Assembly (NCBI GenBank): GCA_024811115.1
Contig: JAKOGH010000261.1
Span: forward strand, 62,001-126,000
From: Terana coerulea
Taxonomy: Eukaryota > Basidiomycota > Agaricomycetes > Polyporales > Phanerochaetaceae
Reading direction: 5' to 3'
Length of the DNA stretch: 64,000 nt
Under the pieces are notes generated by a model. That model saw nothing but the letters and a program-made list of their open reading frames with translations. It ran no database searches and was not told where the DNA came from. The position numbers and the translations under genes are program-made. Positions 47,412 to 58,111 of this stretch are shown here, piece after piece (the stretch's first letter is position 1; each line of letters begins with the position of its first letter).

Positions 47412-48074
47412 GACTCGGTGCTCGCGCGTCGAGATGCGCGATATTGCGTTCATTTGCGTCTGATCAACTCCCGTTATGTATCCCCTTGTAGCCACTATGC
47501 GTCCTGGATAAATGTATACTGTTTGATGTCTGTCGCGACTTCTCTTCTGCGCTGCCGGCGGGATGCGACCGCTGTGTTTCGATGCTCCATCACCGTGTAT
47601 GGTCATCATCGTCTTTGTGGCGTTGCTCACATAAGCGCCGTCCACACTGCTCTTACTTACTACACCCGCCCGCCCGCAAGGCTTGGATCGACTGCCATCC
47701 GACCGCTTATAGTCAGCTACGGAGACTACCGCCCGCCATGAAACCGCGATAACGTACAACCAACTAGTTTCCGGACATCGTCAGTAAGTTTACAGGTATC
47801 GCAAGGAAAACCCAGAGAGCAAACTGCAAAGCAAAAAGCTTGCAAGAAAGACGAAAGGAGTCATCAGGGGGGCGTGAAAAGGGTCGTGGGTATCGCAGAG
47901 TACTAGGTATCGCGAAACTCGGATCGTCAGTCGTTGTGCTCAGAGAGTCGGGGGTCGTGAGGGGGACGAGCAATATCCGGGTATTCTAGTTAGGCATAAT
48001 AACGAGATGAAGCAAGCTGTGGCAGCGGCCTTGCGCCGCTGCGTCGTGAGATGGACTGGGAGGTGGGGTGGGGA
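47412..48074. other. Intergenic between convergent genes
   Basis: 663 bp after SARAF and before the membrane-protein stop. No gene or repeat was recognised. Confidence 0.5.
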
Positions 48075-50991
48075 TCACCAGTGATCACCAGCATTGTCGC
48101 CGTACGAGTCCCGGCGCGTCTCCCGCTCGCCCGCGCCGCGGAAGGGCATGCGCGGCAGGTGCACCACCGCGCCCGTGATCGGGTCCGTGAGCGCGGTGGT
48201 CACACTCGAGTTCGTGTCGGTCGCGGCCGACGTGTGCGAGGTGACGGTCCCGCCGAGCAGAGGCGCGCGGGCGGAGGTGGGCGGGAGGTGCGTGTACGCC
48301 GGCGGCGGGAGGGCCTGCAGGCTCTGACGAGCGCTCGACGGCCGGGAGCCCTGCTGCTGGCTCGCGAAGCTGCCCATCACCGCGGACAGCGGCGGGGAGC
48401 GCAGTGCCGGCACTTCGTCGTGGCTTTCTTCCGAGGAGAGCATCGAGGGCCCGCTGCTAGGGTCGCGGAGGTGCGAGCGGTTCGAAGGGCGCGAAGAGCC
48501 CGAGCCGCCTTGGCTGTGCTGCGATGAAGGTGCTGAGTCGGTCGGGCTGCGGGAGACTTGCGCCCTGAGATGTGAGTGCAATGAATGCAGAGAGGGATGT
48601 TCGGACTGTGTGGGGTCTTGTTGATGGACAACAGTAGGCTATTGGAAGAAGGGTGAGTTGATATTCTCCCCGATAACCAGGATAATTGAGACTGACCACA
48701 CCGAAGGTTCTCCGCCTTCCGTCCCTCTCACTCGACAAGTCTCTCCAATCTTCAGCGGCTTCCGGCGGCTCCTCTTCCAAGATGTCGATGGCGATACCCG
48801 CGCTCCCGCTGCCTTGTCCACTGGAGGTGTCCGTCGCGTATGAGTCGCGCCATGTTCTCGGCTGCGGCAGTGGCACAAGGCCAGGCGGGAACGCCGGACG
48901 GCCCGAGCTGAAGGGCTGTACCGGGCCAGGAGCAGGAATGTCCAGGATGTCTATCTCAGAAGGCGGCCGCTCTGCGCGACCAGGCGACACATTGGCGTTC
49001 GGGTCGCTGCGGGGAGAAGGGACGTATGCCGGCGGCGGGCCCGCGAACGCGGCGCTCTCGCCCGGCGGGGACTGCGCCAGGCGCCGCTGCTCTACGGGAG
49101 AGGTGACAGGCATGGGGAAGTCGACGGAGGTGGCACTGGCTGGCCGGGAGCGCACAGAGTGGTAGATCGTGCCGCCGCTCGCAGACGCAGTGCTCTTCGC
49201 GCTGACACTCGACATCGGCCGCGAGTCCACCGCAAGCAGTCCGAGGCCGGAGTCGCGGCCGGCACGCAGCTGGCCCATGGGAGAGGGAGACGGGGGTGCG
49301 TAGTCGTTGTCCTCCATGAGGAGTGTCCGAGAACCTGGGCGCGAATGCGTACCGCGCAAAGATCGAGGTGGCGTGCGAGTATATGGGTCGATGGCAGCTT
49401 CGACATCCTTCGGACTCGTCGACTGTGATTGTGAAGGCCCACTGGAAGACATGCGCTTGAACCAGCTCAATCTTCCGAGTCTTGCACCAAGTCCGCTAAG
49501 TCCAAGTGCGCTCCTTGATGAGCTTGGCTCTGCTACGGACTCCGATTGTCGCCAGACGTGAGTGCTGCGGCTGGCCTACACGTACGCGTCGAGCAACCAT
49601 CAGCTCAGCAGGATCGGTCTCCAAGCTCGCCCCAGACTTCTCAGAATGGACGGACTGCCCCTGAGTCCGCTGGGAGGCTATCGTTTGGTTTGAGATAGGC
49701 CGTTCGCGGCGGACTCCCAGACCTGTAAGGCCATCTGGGTCAAGCGGAGGAGGCGGAAGGAGAGGCGAGTGGTCATGAGACGGTGAAGGCTCAACGACAC
49801 GGATATCGTAGACTGAGGGATCTTCCGACTCGACCATTCGCGCCAATGCCTCTCTTGGTACGATATGCCCACCTCTCGGGGTGCTGCTAGCGGTTGATCT
49901 TCCTCCACTGCCAATGACGGCTGCCGCGGGCACACTGACCAGTGTCTCCGTGCCGCTCTTTGTCTGCGTATCATCGGCGAGTGTCCCACTGTGCACACTC
50001 CGGCGTGTCAAAAAGGGATCGGCCTCTTCGCCGCTTCCACGGGGCGAGCCCTCGCCTGGCGTGCGTGGGTCAACTTCTGGACCACCGTTCCTTGAGCCCC
50101 TGCTGCCTTGCGAGCCCTCGGGGTCCACAAACTCCCAACCAGTCCAGATGGGAGTGCGTCTGCGGTCTTCCCGTCGGGAAGTGAAGATGGTCGTCGAACG
50201 ATTCCAGAAGCTAGATGTGCCAGTCTCAGTCCCGTCCACCATGCGTCTGGAGCGCCTGCGATTCCGGCGAATGAGGCACAGGCTGAGGATGATCACGATG
50301 AGAAGCAGGACACCAAGAATGCTCCCAAGGATGGCACCGAGTACTGCCGTAGACAGTCCATGGCCGGTCTGAAGTGCACCGGGAGCGGCGGGTGTTGAAG
50401 ATGCTGATGATGCTGACGAGGGTAAGGATGTTGGAATTGAGGAAGCGCTGCCCGAAGATAGGGACGGGCTGGATGTAGGTGAGGGCGTGATTGTAGGTGA
50501 TGAAGGGTTTGAGGAGGTAAGGGTGGGTGTCGCAGTGGGTGTAGAGGTTGAGGGCGGCGGTGTTAGCCCTCCATATGTCCAGACGCCGTCGGTGCCTAGC
50601 GGTATCTAGACAGGACATAAGTCAGTATAAGCACCATCCAATGAAGCGAAGAGGCTGGGAGGATTGCATCTGACGTTTGGATCTTCGCAATGCCCGTCGG
50701 ACTTGACGTCACGGAGACATCGAAAGGTTGAACAAGACTCTGAGCACATGGCGCTTTGGCCGCATGCCTTAAAGCTCCTCTGACAGCTTTCCTTCCAACA
50801 CATCGGGTGTATCCCACCCCAGCCGACCGACTTGGCCCAGACCAGCGAACTGCAGCACTCACACTTGGTCCAAAGTACGTCAGCGGCAGCTGTAGGGTGG
50901 TAAACGACGTCGAGACGCTTCCGTCTGGCTCAGTAACAAGCGTCGAGGAAAGCGTAAGCCAGGAGGGAAGTTGCTGAGATGCTTGTGTCAT
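48075..50991 (-). CDS. Single-pass membrane protein, Ser/Pro-rich, function unknown
   Basis: Start uncertain (ATG at 50991 gives MTQASQQLPSWLTLSSTLV). A probable Cys-rich outer segment (GWGGIHPMCWKESC .. CGQSAMCSESC .. CLRDVKSDGHCEDPN, around 50690-50830) follows in another phase and needs a short intron or a one-base fix. Then come GTDGVWTYGG, a Thr/Ser/Pro stalk (STSTPTATPTLTSSNPSSP..) and one strong membrane helix (VLGAILGSILGVLLLIVIIL) with an RRNRRRSRR stop-transfer. A cytosolic tail of about 600 residues ends RRDSYGDNAGDHW. A 46-nt intron after VARR (near 49550-49595) keeps frame. The layout resembles fungal wall-sensor or receptor-like proteins, but no named family was recognised. Confidence 0.6.
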
Positions 50992-51562
50992 GTTGCTCTA
51001 GCGGGTAACCTCTAGGAATGGTTGTGGTTCGGGTTCAGAGCCAAAGGAGGGCGTTAGTAGAGAACGTGTGTTGTATCCTGCCAAACGCAAGCCGTGAGTT
51101 GCTCGAGCCATAAACAGAGCCATGATGGAGAGAAGAAGGGAACGAGCCTGACGCACAGTGATCTGCAATGAGCCTTGATTGCTCGATGGCCGTAAGTGCG
51201 ACGGCCAGCAGGAATACTCGTCAAGCGGCGTAAATAATTGGGCGTAAAATCGGCGGGTAGTGTGTAGGGTGATGGCACGGAAAGCGGAGGGGGATGAGGA
51301 GGAGGAGGGTGGGAAGTCCGAGCTGAGGTCGACGACCGAGCTCGAAGTTGCACTTGAACAACCCACGCGAAGCGCTATATTGACAGAGAGCTGTCACGTG
51401 GTCGCCTCATGTCCAAGCGCTCGCACCCTGTTGTACTGCAGCCTCCGCCTTGTCCCCGCAGGCCGGCGACAACATTCACGTTCACGAAGAATAATTTTCT
51501 CAAAAGGTGCATGGCAATGAGATCCTGGTAATACATTGTAGTCTATTAGGTGATACAATAAA
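50992..51562. other. Intergenic, membrane-protein promoter and OLA1 3' UTR
   Basis: 571 bp. An upstream frame containing MALFMARATHGLRLAG could be a missing first exon of the membrane-protein gene, but no clean splice junction to the ATG at 50991 was found. Confidence 0.4.
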
Positions 51563-53591
51563 CTATTGGCCCGATTTCCAGTATGCAATGTCACCGTCGA
51601 CCACTGCAAGTATCATCAGAATACGCTTTCGGAGCAGGCATGAGCAGACACTTACTCTCGTATTCCTTACCCTGCTGCCTAAGCTTGCCAGCGGCTTTGA
51701 CGGCAGCTTCGCTGCCAAGCTCATGCAGGTCAGGATAGGCCATGATTTCGCCACAGACGAACTTCTTCTCGAAGTCAGAGCTACGGGATAACCATGAGCT
51801 GGAAGCTCCACAAAACGTAGCAGGCAAGACGTACTGAATGACACCGGCAGCCGCTGGTGCCTTGATACTACGCCGGATGGTCCACGCACGGACTTCGTCC
51901 GGACCACACGTGAAGTAGCGGATGAGGTCAAGGCTGGCGTAACCCGCCTGCGTGATTTTGCCCAGAGCGCTGGTGGCCCCTATGGCCTTCTCTTCTTCCG
52001 CCCTGGCCTCGTCAGACTCCATGCTCATGAGACGCTCTTCAAGAGCGACGGAGAAAGGAATGATAGGGTCGCCGGGGTTGTTCTCGTCGACCCAGGCTTT
52101 GATCTTTGGCAACCTGACGATTGACAACAGTTATGTAAAAGTAGCTGACGGGTGAGCGTAGGAACATACCACTTGTTTTTCTTGCGAATGTAATCCTTTT
52201 CGCTCAAGTTGACGAGATAGGTGACAGGCTTGGCGGTGAGCAGCTGGAGGCTGTTGACAACGTCAACCTACAGAAGGAGCAACAAAGCATTAGCTTCAAT
52301 GCGATGATTGAGTCGGATAGAAGTCAGAGAAAAGGATTATCTCAACGGCATATTGGGGCGTTACTCCCGCCTCGATGAGCTGGGTTAATCGAGCTTACAG
52401 CTCTTTGTCATCATACCAGAGTGATTCGCGACTGGTCGCAACCACCACCCAAGACAGAACGGAGAGCTCATTCACCTAGGGAGAAGATATAATTAGTCAC
52501 TATGTCAACCGAGGGGCCGATAGAGGATGTATGCAATCAAAAGGTCAGAATAAATGTTTTTCTCATTGAAATATTGGGGCGTTACTCCCTTCTCGACGAG
52601 CTGGGTTATCGAGCGCTACGCTCTTTTTCATCACGGTAACAAGCACAAAAATGGGAAGATGAAAAGCACGATGGCGAAGGTCTGGGGACTTACCTCCTTA
52701 TTTGTCCACTCCACCTTGCGGACATCCTTGTTGTCGACGGTCAGAACTTTGTATATCTTCTCGATAGTAGCCTGAATGGGTGTAGTGAGCAGCTGTTTGG
52801 GCCGTGCAGCAACGAGACCTACAATTTCCTCCTTCTTCGCCTTGTCAGCCAAGCTTGTGTTTCCCAATGCGCGTCCAGTCTTCTTCATGCCTTCAAGATG
52901 CTTCTCGACCCACTCAATATCCTTTAACCGAAGTTCCGTCTGGATGATCTCCATGTCACGCATAGGGTTGACGTCGCCCTCAACGTGAATGACGTCGGCA
53001 TCGTCAAAAGCGCGGATCATTTGGAAGATACCATCGACGGCGCGGACGTGAGATAAGAAGGCATTGCCGAGGCCAGCACCAGTAGACGCGCCCTGCCACG
53101 ATCATAAGAGGACATAACATGAGGTGGAAGAAGGGCACTCACAGCAGTAAGACCGGCAATGTCAATGCAAGTCAACGCGGCAGGGACACGCGAAGCGGGC
53201 TTGTAGGTGTTGCAAAGCCATTCGAAGCGTTCGTCAGGGACCATAATACGGGCTTCCTGAGAAGTGTGTGAGCATCTCAAGGCCCACAGTGGGACAGCCT
53301 ACATACCTCAGGGTTTATGGTGGCATAAGGGTAGTTCGCAGCCTTTCCAAGGTCTGTGCTTGCGATCAGCAGCGTGCCTGCGTTTGACGTGTCCGAGACG
53401 ACGTACCGGTCTTGGAGAGCGTGTTGAAAAACGATGACTTGCCAACGTTTGGTACTCCTGTACGACAAAATGCTTTAGCAATAGAGCGATATATGATACA
53501 CAGCGAACAGACCTACGATTCCAATCTTCAGGTTGTTTCCAGGTCGACCCAGAAGGGTCTTCTTTTCCACCACGGCTTTCTTGGGAGGCAT
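51563..53591 (-). CDS. OLA1: Obg-like ATPase 1 (YchF family)
   Basis: P-loop NTPase of the YchF group; uses ATP and binds ribosomes/proteasome and stress pathways. Starts [27 protein letters not shown], with G1 NVGKSS completed over an intron. It continues with [21 protein letters not shown] (G3), [30 protein letters not shown] and then the coiled-coil arm. The exon ending KVEWTNKE joins over a 426-nt intron to [20 protein letters not shown] and [13 protein letters not shown]. The TGS domain includes [52 protein letters not shown] and [13 protein letters not shown]. About 390 aa, normal. No frame break. The long intron hosts two snoRNA candidates. Confidence 0.96.
52319..52419 (-). ncRNA. Box C/D snoRNA candidate 2, snR69-like guide
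   Basis: Paralogue of the unit at 52540-52639 in the same intron. Box C is ATGATGA (complement 52408-52414), followed by hairpin GAGCT-GTA-AGCTC, antisense AACCCAGCTCA (52376-52386, 11 nt matching 25S UGAGCUGGGUU), D' TCGA (52372-52375) directly adjacent, the shared 19-nt block 52350-52368, and box D CTGA (52324-52327). Relative to copy 1 the hairpin's fifth pair changes T-A to G-C on both sides, a compensatory change. The D-box-proximal sequence differs between copies, so only the D' guide appears conserved. Confidence 0.7.
52350..52368 (+). repeat. 19-nt block identical to 52571-52589
   Basis: The most conserved part of the two snoRNA units (atattggggcgttactccc on the plus strand). It can fold GGG-AGTAACG-CCC on the RNA strand. 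It lies between D' and D and its role is not explained by the guide. Confidence 0.8.
52571..52589 (+). repeat. 19-nt block identical to 52350-52368
   Basis: Second copy of the invariant block, in snoRNA candidate 1. Same orientation, 221 bp away. Confidence 0.8.
52628..52634 (-). other. Box C of first (5') snoRNA candidate
   Basis: GTGATGA on the gene strand, a perfect RTGATGA box C. The matching box D CTGA is at complement 52545-52548. Confidence 0.7.
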
Positions 53592-53893
53592 GTTGCGTTT
53601 CTTGGCAAAAACCGGATATGATACAGAGAAATGCCTGCAAGCGAATGCAGGCGGATAGGAAGGTGGTGGAGGTCGGAGACGGAGAAGAAGTGCTCCCAGC
53701 ATCGCTGCTATCGATGCACCTCAAAAGTTCTCCTGCGCGTCGGGCGCTAAAATAGTCTACACCACGTGAGAATTTCGTAGGAGGCGCTCACAGAGCGCCT
53801 CTGCCTCATTTCGCGCAGCCGGCTGTGTTGTCTGCAACCACCATTCTCGTCCTCACACCTACTTCCGTCTAGGCCGTTGCACCAGCGCGAGCC
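53592..53893. other. Divergent promoter region OLA1/secreted protein
   Basis: 302 bp between two divergent start codons. No further structure was seen. Confidence 0.5.
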
Positions 53894-54598
53894 ATGTACA
53901 GCACCATGCGCTCTCTTATACTTTGCGTCGCTTGGTATGCGCTTTCTGCGTTCTCTCAGACCATAATTGCGACCGATGCGTAAGTACCGCTTCCAAACCG
54001 CCAACACTTGGTGGCCGAGAATAGCATTGACGCGGTTTCATGCAGGTTGGGAAACATCGTACAGGAGGTCGTCACTGTTGACGTTAATGGACTCCCGACA
54101 ACGCAGATACTGGAAACATTGACCCCTGCCGGCGCTGCAACATCTCCTGCAACATCTGCTACGTCGACTTCTTCCACGCCATCTCTCCTTACCCAGACGG
54201 CAACTACTCCGGATGTCCAGGTAGGACCGGTTGGGGCGCCTCCGACGACAACAGGTGTCGCGGGGCCGACTATCTACACTACACCACGACGGATGCCAAC
54301 GGTGAGTCGCATGCGTTAGAGTAGGCCTCATGCCGTACTGATTTCATGCTATATAGGCGCGACCGTAGGGGTCATAGATACCTTCACTCCAACCTATGCA
54401 GTGTCTACCCCATACACACCTGTGACGACTGGCTCGATCCTCAACTTCAGTCAATACATCAGCGCAGTCGGCACAAATACTGTAGGAGCGAAGCTCTCTG
54501 GCGGTGCTCCAGCAGTGCGTTTTGACGGGAACTGGCTGTGGACCAGTGTGGGACTGGTCGTAGGAGTCGCGACAGGTGCATGGATGGTCTTTGTTTGA
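53894..54598 (+). CDS. Small secreted, GPI-anchor-like Ser/Thr-rich protein, one frame break
   Basis: No named family, but the layout is clear. A signal peptide (MYSTMRSLILCVAWYALSAFSQ) joins by an intron to LGNIVQEVVTVDVNGLPTTQ and a Thr/Ser/Ala stalk. A YTTTDANGATVGVIDTFTPT segment typical of fungal cell-surface proteins follows. The end is hydrophobic (WLWTSVGLVVGVATGAWMVFV), fitting a GPI signal or tail anchor. In the raw frame the middle segment reads IYTTPRRMPT and does not match the next exon's phase. One base missing at 54275-54281 restores YTTTDANG and the splice phase. About 200 aa. Likely cell-wall or plasma-membrane surface. Confidence 0.7.
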
Positions 54599-54947
54599 CT
54601 GTGACGCATTCGCCAGTTGCGGAGTAGACGAGTTATGGATCGGCTTCCCGATATTCACGAACTGACATTTACGACGGACCTTAGCTACATTGCACTTGTA
54701 TGACCAGCTGTTACCCATATCATGTTTTATATACCTGCTACTCTTTGGAGTTTAATCCTAAAAGCTTTGTGGCGCTTCCGAGTCTGACGTACCGCTTCCG
54801 TCGGATCTGAGATCGCATAAGGAATTGTTGCGCTCGCCGCTGCAGTGAGCGGAAGCAGCTTGACCTTGTCTCACTACATCCAACTCAGGCCAACTGCGAT
54901 ACTCTGCGGCGCCCGGCCACTGGTCCTTACAACAACCATCTCATGCT
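54599..54947. other. Intergenic
   Basis: 349 bp between two genes on the same strand. An out-of-frame ATG at 54942 lies just before the ATG of the next gene. Confidence 0.4.
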
Positions 54948-57900
54948 ATGCCGGATACCGTCTCTGTCGCATGCGTCGTCGACTCGTCCCTGATCCTACT
55001 CGAGGAATGGCAGCAAATCATGAGCAGCTATCTCTCACCGCTGCTAACACGCCTTCATGAACTGTACAGCGAACGCCAGGTGAGAGCAAGCCACGCTGTG
55101 AAGCCGGTTCAGGTCGCATAGAACTAAATGACACTTTAGTTTCGTATCGCTTTCGTATGTTATGCCCCTCAGTCGACCCGACCAACACCACTGCTGTCCA
55201 AAACATTCTTCGTTCCTTTAACGAAGCTTCTTGCGGACCTGCGACAAGACTCTGCAAGCTATGGAATAGGTCAAACAGGTAGCGGAGGAGGTCGCGGAAT
55301 GGCGGTTCTAGAGGGACTGGTCGCTGCATTGGAAGTGTGTTCTCCACACATTCAGACTGTACGCGATAGCTGAAGCTGAGACCCTTGAAGCTTTTTGAAG
55401 TTTACAAGGAGCCTTCCCCGAACGTGCGTATATTAATGTACTTACTGTAACGGACCTTACCGGTTATCTAGAATTCGACAAACCATATCATCCACATCGC
55501 TGCATGCAATCCGGATACGGCTGAACGCCCGCTCTGGAACGCCTCCCCCGCTTTCGATGGAGTGAACTGGGATACGTTGCCTGCAGAGCTACGCAAGGTA
55601 TGTGCGTACAATGTCAGATGCGCTACTTCGCGTCTGGGGCTGACGACAAACCCCAGAGGGATATCAGTTACAGCTTGATCACTCTCCGGCAAACACAGAA
55701 ACTGAACGACTTCTACGCTGCAGTACGTACACAGGAAAGTTCACAAATAGATGGCAATGACACTCGGATAGGTCGCCGCTGGAGCTGCACAGACCCCCTG
55801 GTTCCCAGTCCGCCCAAGCCATGGCATTCGTTTGATGAACTACCCCATACCACCGAAAGAAGAGTAAGTCTACAGTAGTAGATGGTAGCCCAGCATGCTC
55901 AGATTGTCTTAGCGCCACAAGGTACAAAGAGGCCTGGACCTCATATCGCGAGTCCGGACCCCAAACGAGCTCGTATTGCCTCGCAAGCTTCGCCGAAGGC
56001 CATGAGCTCCCCAACCCAGCGTCGGTGACGCCGAAGATGCAAAGTGCCACTCCTCAACCGCCTCCACCCTCGCATCCGATACAACCTGTACAATCTGCTG
56101 CTGTTCCTGCTGCTGCCCCTGCCCCTGCTGTTCCCCCCTGCTCCTGCTGTTGCCCCGGCCCCTATTTCGGCGCCTGCCCCGCGCCTGCCCCCGTTTCTGA
56201 ACCTGCTACTTCCGCTGCTCCGCCGCCTAGCTCCCAGGCAGGCCCAAGTAGCTCAACCTCAGCTCCCGATATCAAGGCGGAGCCTATCAAGACAGAGCCT
56301 GAGCTCGCGCAACCTGATTTGCCATCGACACCCGCGAATGTGCAACCTATCTCTATGACCGAGCTCCAGAAGAACTTGCAGAAGCTGCAGAATGTGGAAA
56401 AGACGCTGGCCATGAGGGAGCAGCTCGCCGTGGAGGCGGAAAGGGCTGGCAATCTGCAAGAAGCCCACCGAATACGTGCAACGCAGATTGACCCCGTGCG
56501 ACTGCAAATGAAGAAAATGAAGATTTATATACAGCAATCCCTCATCAATGCTCAGAAACTAGAGCTCAATCCTGGTTCTGCGACGCCTCAAAATGGTACT
56601 GGGAGCCCCTCAAAAGCCCCCATCCCAACTCCGGCTGTTGTGGAGAGTGCCGGCAGTGCGGGTGCAGCGCACGCCAGGCCACCATCGCAGCCTCAACTAC
56701 ATCCTACCCAGCCGACTGTGCCACCCCCACAAGGGCCGCTATCCCAAGCTCCTATGATCCCTCCAAACGCTCCCCCGCAGATGCAAGCGCAGATGGCTAA
56801 ACTGCTTGAGCAGCGCAGCCGTACCACGCCGCGCATGCAACCCACTACCCTCCATGGTCCCGAACATCCTGCCGCCCCCAATGTTGCACCTACGCAGGGC
56901 AATATGCCAAATACGTGGAAAGGCTGTCTCTCATGGAAGGGCACCGACTCCGGCACCCATATGAAGCGCGAGATGCAGACCTGGGTTGGCTTCCGTTTCC
57001 AAAATGCACCGACGCCTGTGTAAGTGACGTTTGTGGATTTGCCGTGCACCCGACTCAAGTGTCTTTCAGTCTCACTGATTCATGGCCTACAAACGTCACT
57101 CTTACTCCTGCGGCGCCTGCGATCAATGTGAAGACATTGCATGATTGGATGAAGGCACACCATGCGCCTATTTTCAGCGCAGTGGCGTTGAGTCCTAGCC
57201 CATTGATCGATCCGAAGGTTAACGAGGAGAACTTCAGAACACTACATCGCCTTCTCCAGGACAAGAACATGGTGAGTTTATGCGTCCACCATCTCTGTGG
57301 TTGTGGCCTGACCAATATCCCAGTACGCCCTTGTGGCTTGGGCTGGTGCAGATGGGCTAAAAAACCGTGTGTTGCTCTTCGTGTTGGGCCAACAAATTGT
57401 TGGCGCGTACTTCGAGCGCGGGATGCCTGAGCTCCCCAAGGCACCGCCTACGCAACAAGGACAGCAGCAACAGATGAACCCCAAGCTTCTTGAGTTCTTG
57501 TCCAAGTTAACACCCGAGCAACGACAGCAGTTCCACCTGTGCCCACCGGACAAGCGTCATGCGTGGCTGGCGAACCTGGCCAAGGCGCGGCTGCAGGCGC
57601 AGCAGCTCATACAGCAACGACAACAGCAACAGCAGCAGCAGCCACAGATGGGGCAACCAATGGGCATGCCAGGGATGCAGGGAATGCAGGGAATGTCAGG
57701 AATGTCCGCCCAGTCAATGCCCGCGGCGATGGGGGCACAGATGGGCGGTTTCCCGCCTGCGGGTCTACCGGCCGGGTACCCTGTTGGCCCTCCTGGACAG
57801 ATGCCCAACGTGTCTATGATGGGCTTCAACCCACCACCGATGGGGCAGCCGCAAATGAACTTGGGCGGGATGCCGATGGGTATGGGACATCGTCGTACGC

Positions 57901-57998
57901 CCAGCGGCGGCGGAGGGCCATTCCCGAGCGGCGTTAGCTATGAGATGATGCAGTCATTTATGCAGAGAAACCAGGATGGATCAAATCCGGGGCAGTAG
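54948..57998 (+). CDS. MED25-like von Willebrand A-domain protein, frame break(s)
   Basis: Probably a Mediator-type co-activator subunit. The N-terminus starts MPDTVSVACVVDSSLILLEE and continues FRIAFVCYAPQSTRPTPLLS, GSGGGRGMAVLEGLVAALE, NHIIHIAACNPDTAERPLWN and ISYSLITLRQTQKLNDFYAA. These follow the beta-alpha order of the MED25 VWA domain. A Pro/Ala linker, a coiled coil (LQKNLQKLQNVEKTLAMREQ) and a second conserved region (INVKTLHDWMKAHHAPIFSA, LVAWAGADGLKNRVLLFVLG) come next, then a Gln/Met/Gly-rich tail ending DGSNPGQ. The frame breaks at CCCC 56009-56012 (SPTQRR-stop versus NPASVTPKMQS) and possibly again near 56897. Many short introns. Confidence 0.6.
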
Positions 57999-58111
57999 GC
58001 GTAGCGGGACTTATCTTTTTACGCATGTACCTGCCGCTATATACTTGTAATACTACCATCTAGCTTCAGCCTCTACCTCTCCAAGCTCTCCTTTCATCTG
58101 GATCTCTCACC

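Larger units (their letters stand above)
52540..52639 (-). ncRNA. Box C/D snoRNA candidate 1, snR69-like guide
   Basis: On the OLA1 sense strand: box C GTGATGA (52628-52634), a short hairpin GAGCG-TAG-CGCTC, antisense element AACCCAGCTC (complement 52598-52607), a degenerate D' TCGA (52593-52596), a 19-nt block shared exactly with copy 2 (52571-52589), and box D CTGA (52545-52548). The antisense element pairs with the conserved 25S rRNA stretch GAGCUGGGUU, plus a G-U pair next to D'. By the D+5 rule the modified base is the C of GAGC, i.e. the site of yeast snR69 (Cm2948, numbering from memory). The terminal stem is weak. Ends are approximate. Confidence 0.7.
52268..52693 (-). other. 426-nt OLA1 intron hosting two snoRNA candidates
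   Basis: Donor GTAAGT (complement of 52688-52693) after VEWTNKE; acceptor CTGTAG before VDVVNS. It is about eight times the usual intron length here. The extra length is explained by two ~90-nt homologous units spaced 221 bp apart, each bounded by box C and box D motifs on the gene strand. Confidence 0.9.

Noticed and set aside
49545..49600. Frameshift in the single-pass membrane protein
   Set aside because: A 46-nt intron with GTACGT donor and a CTCAC branch-like site restores the frame (VARR joined to SVAEPSSS).
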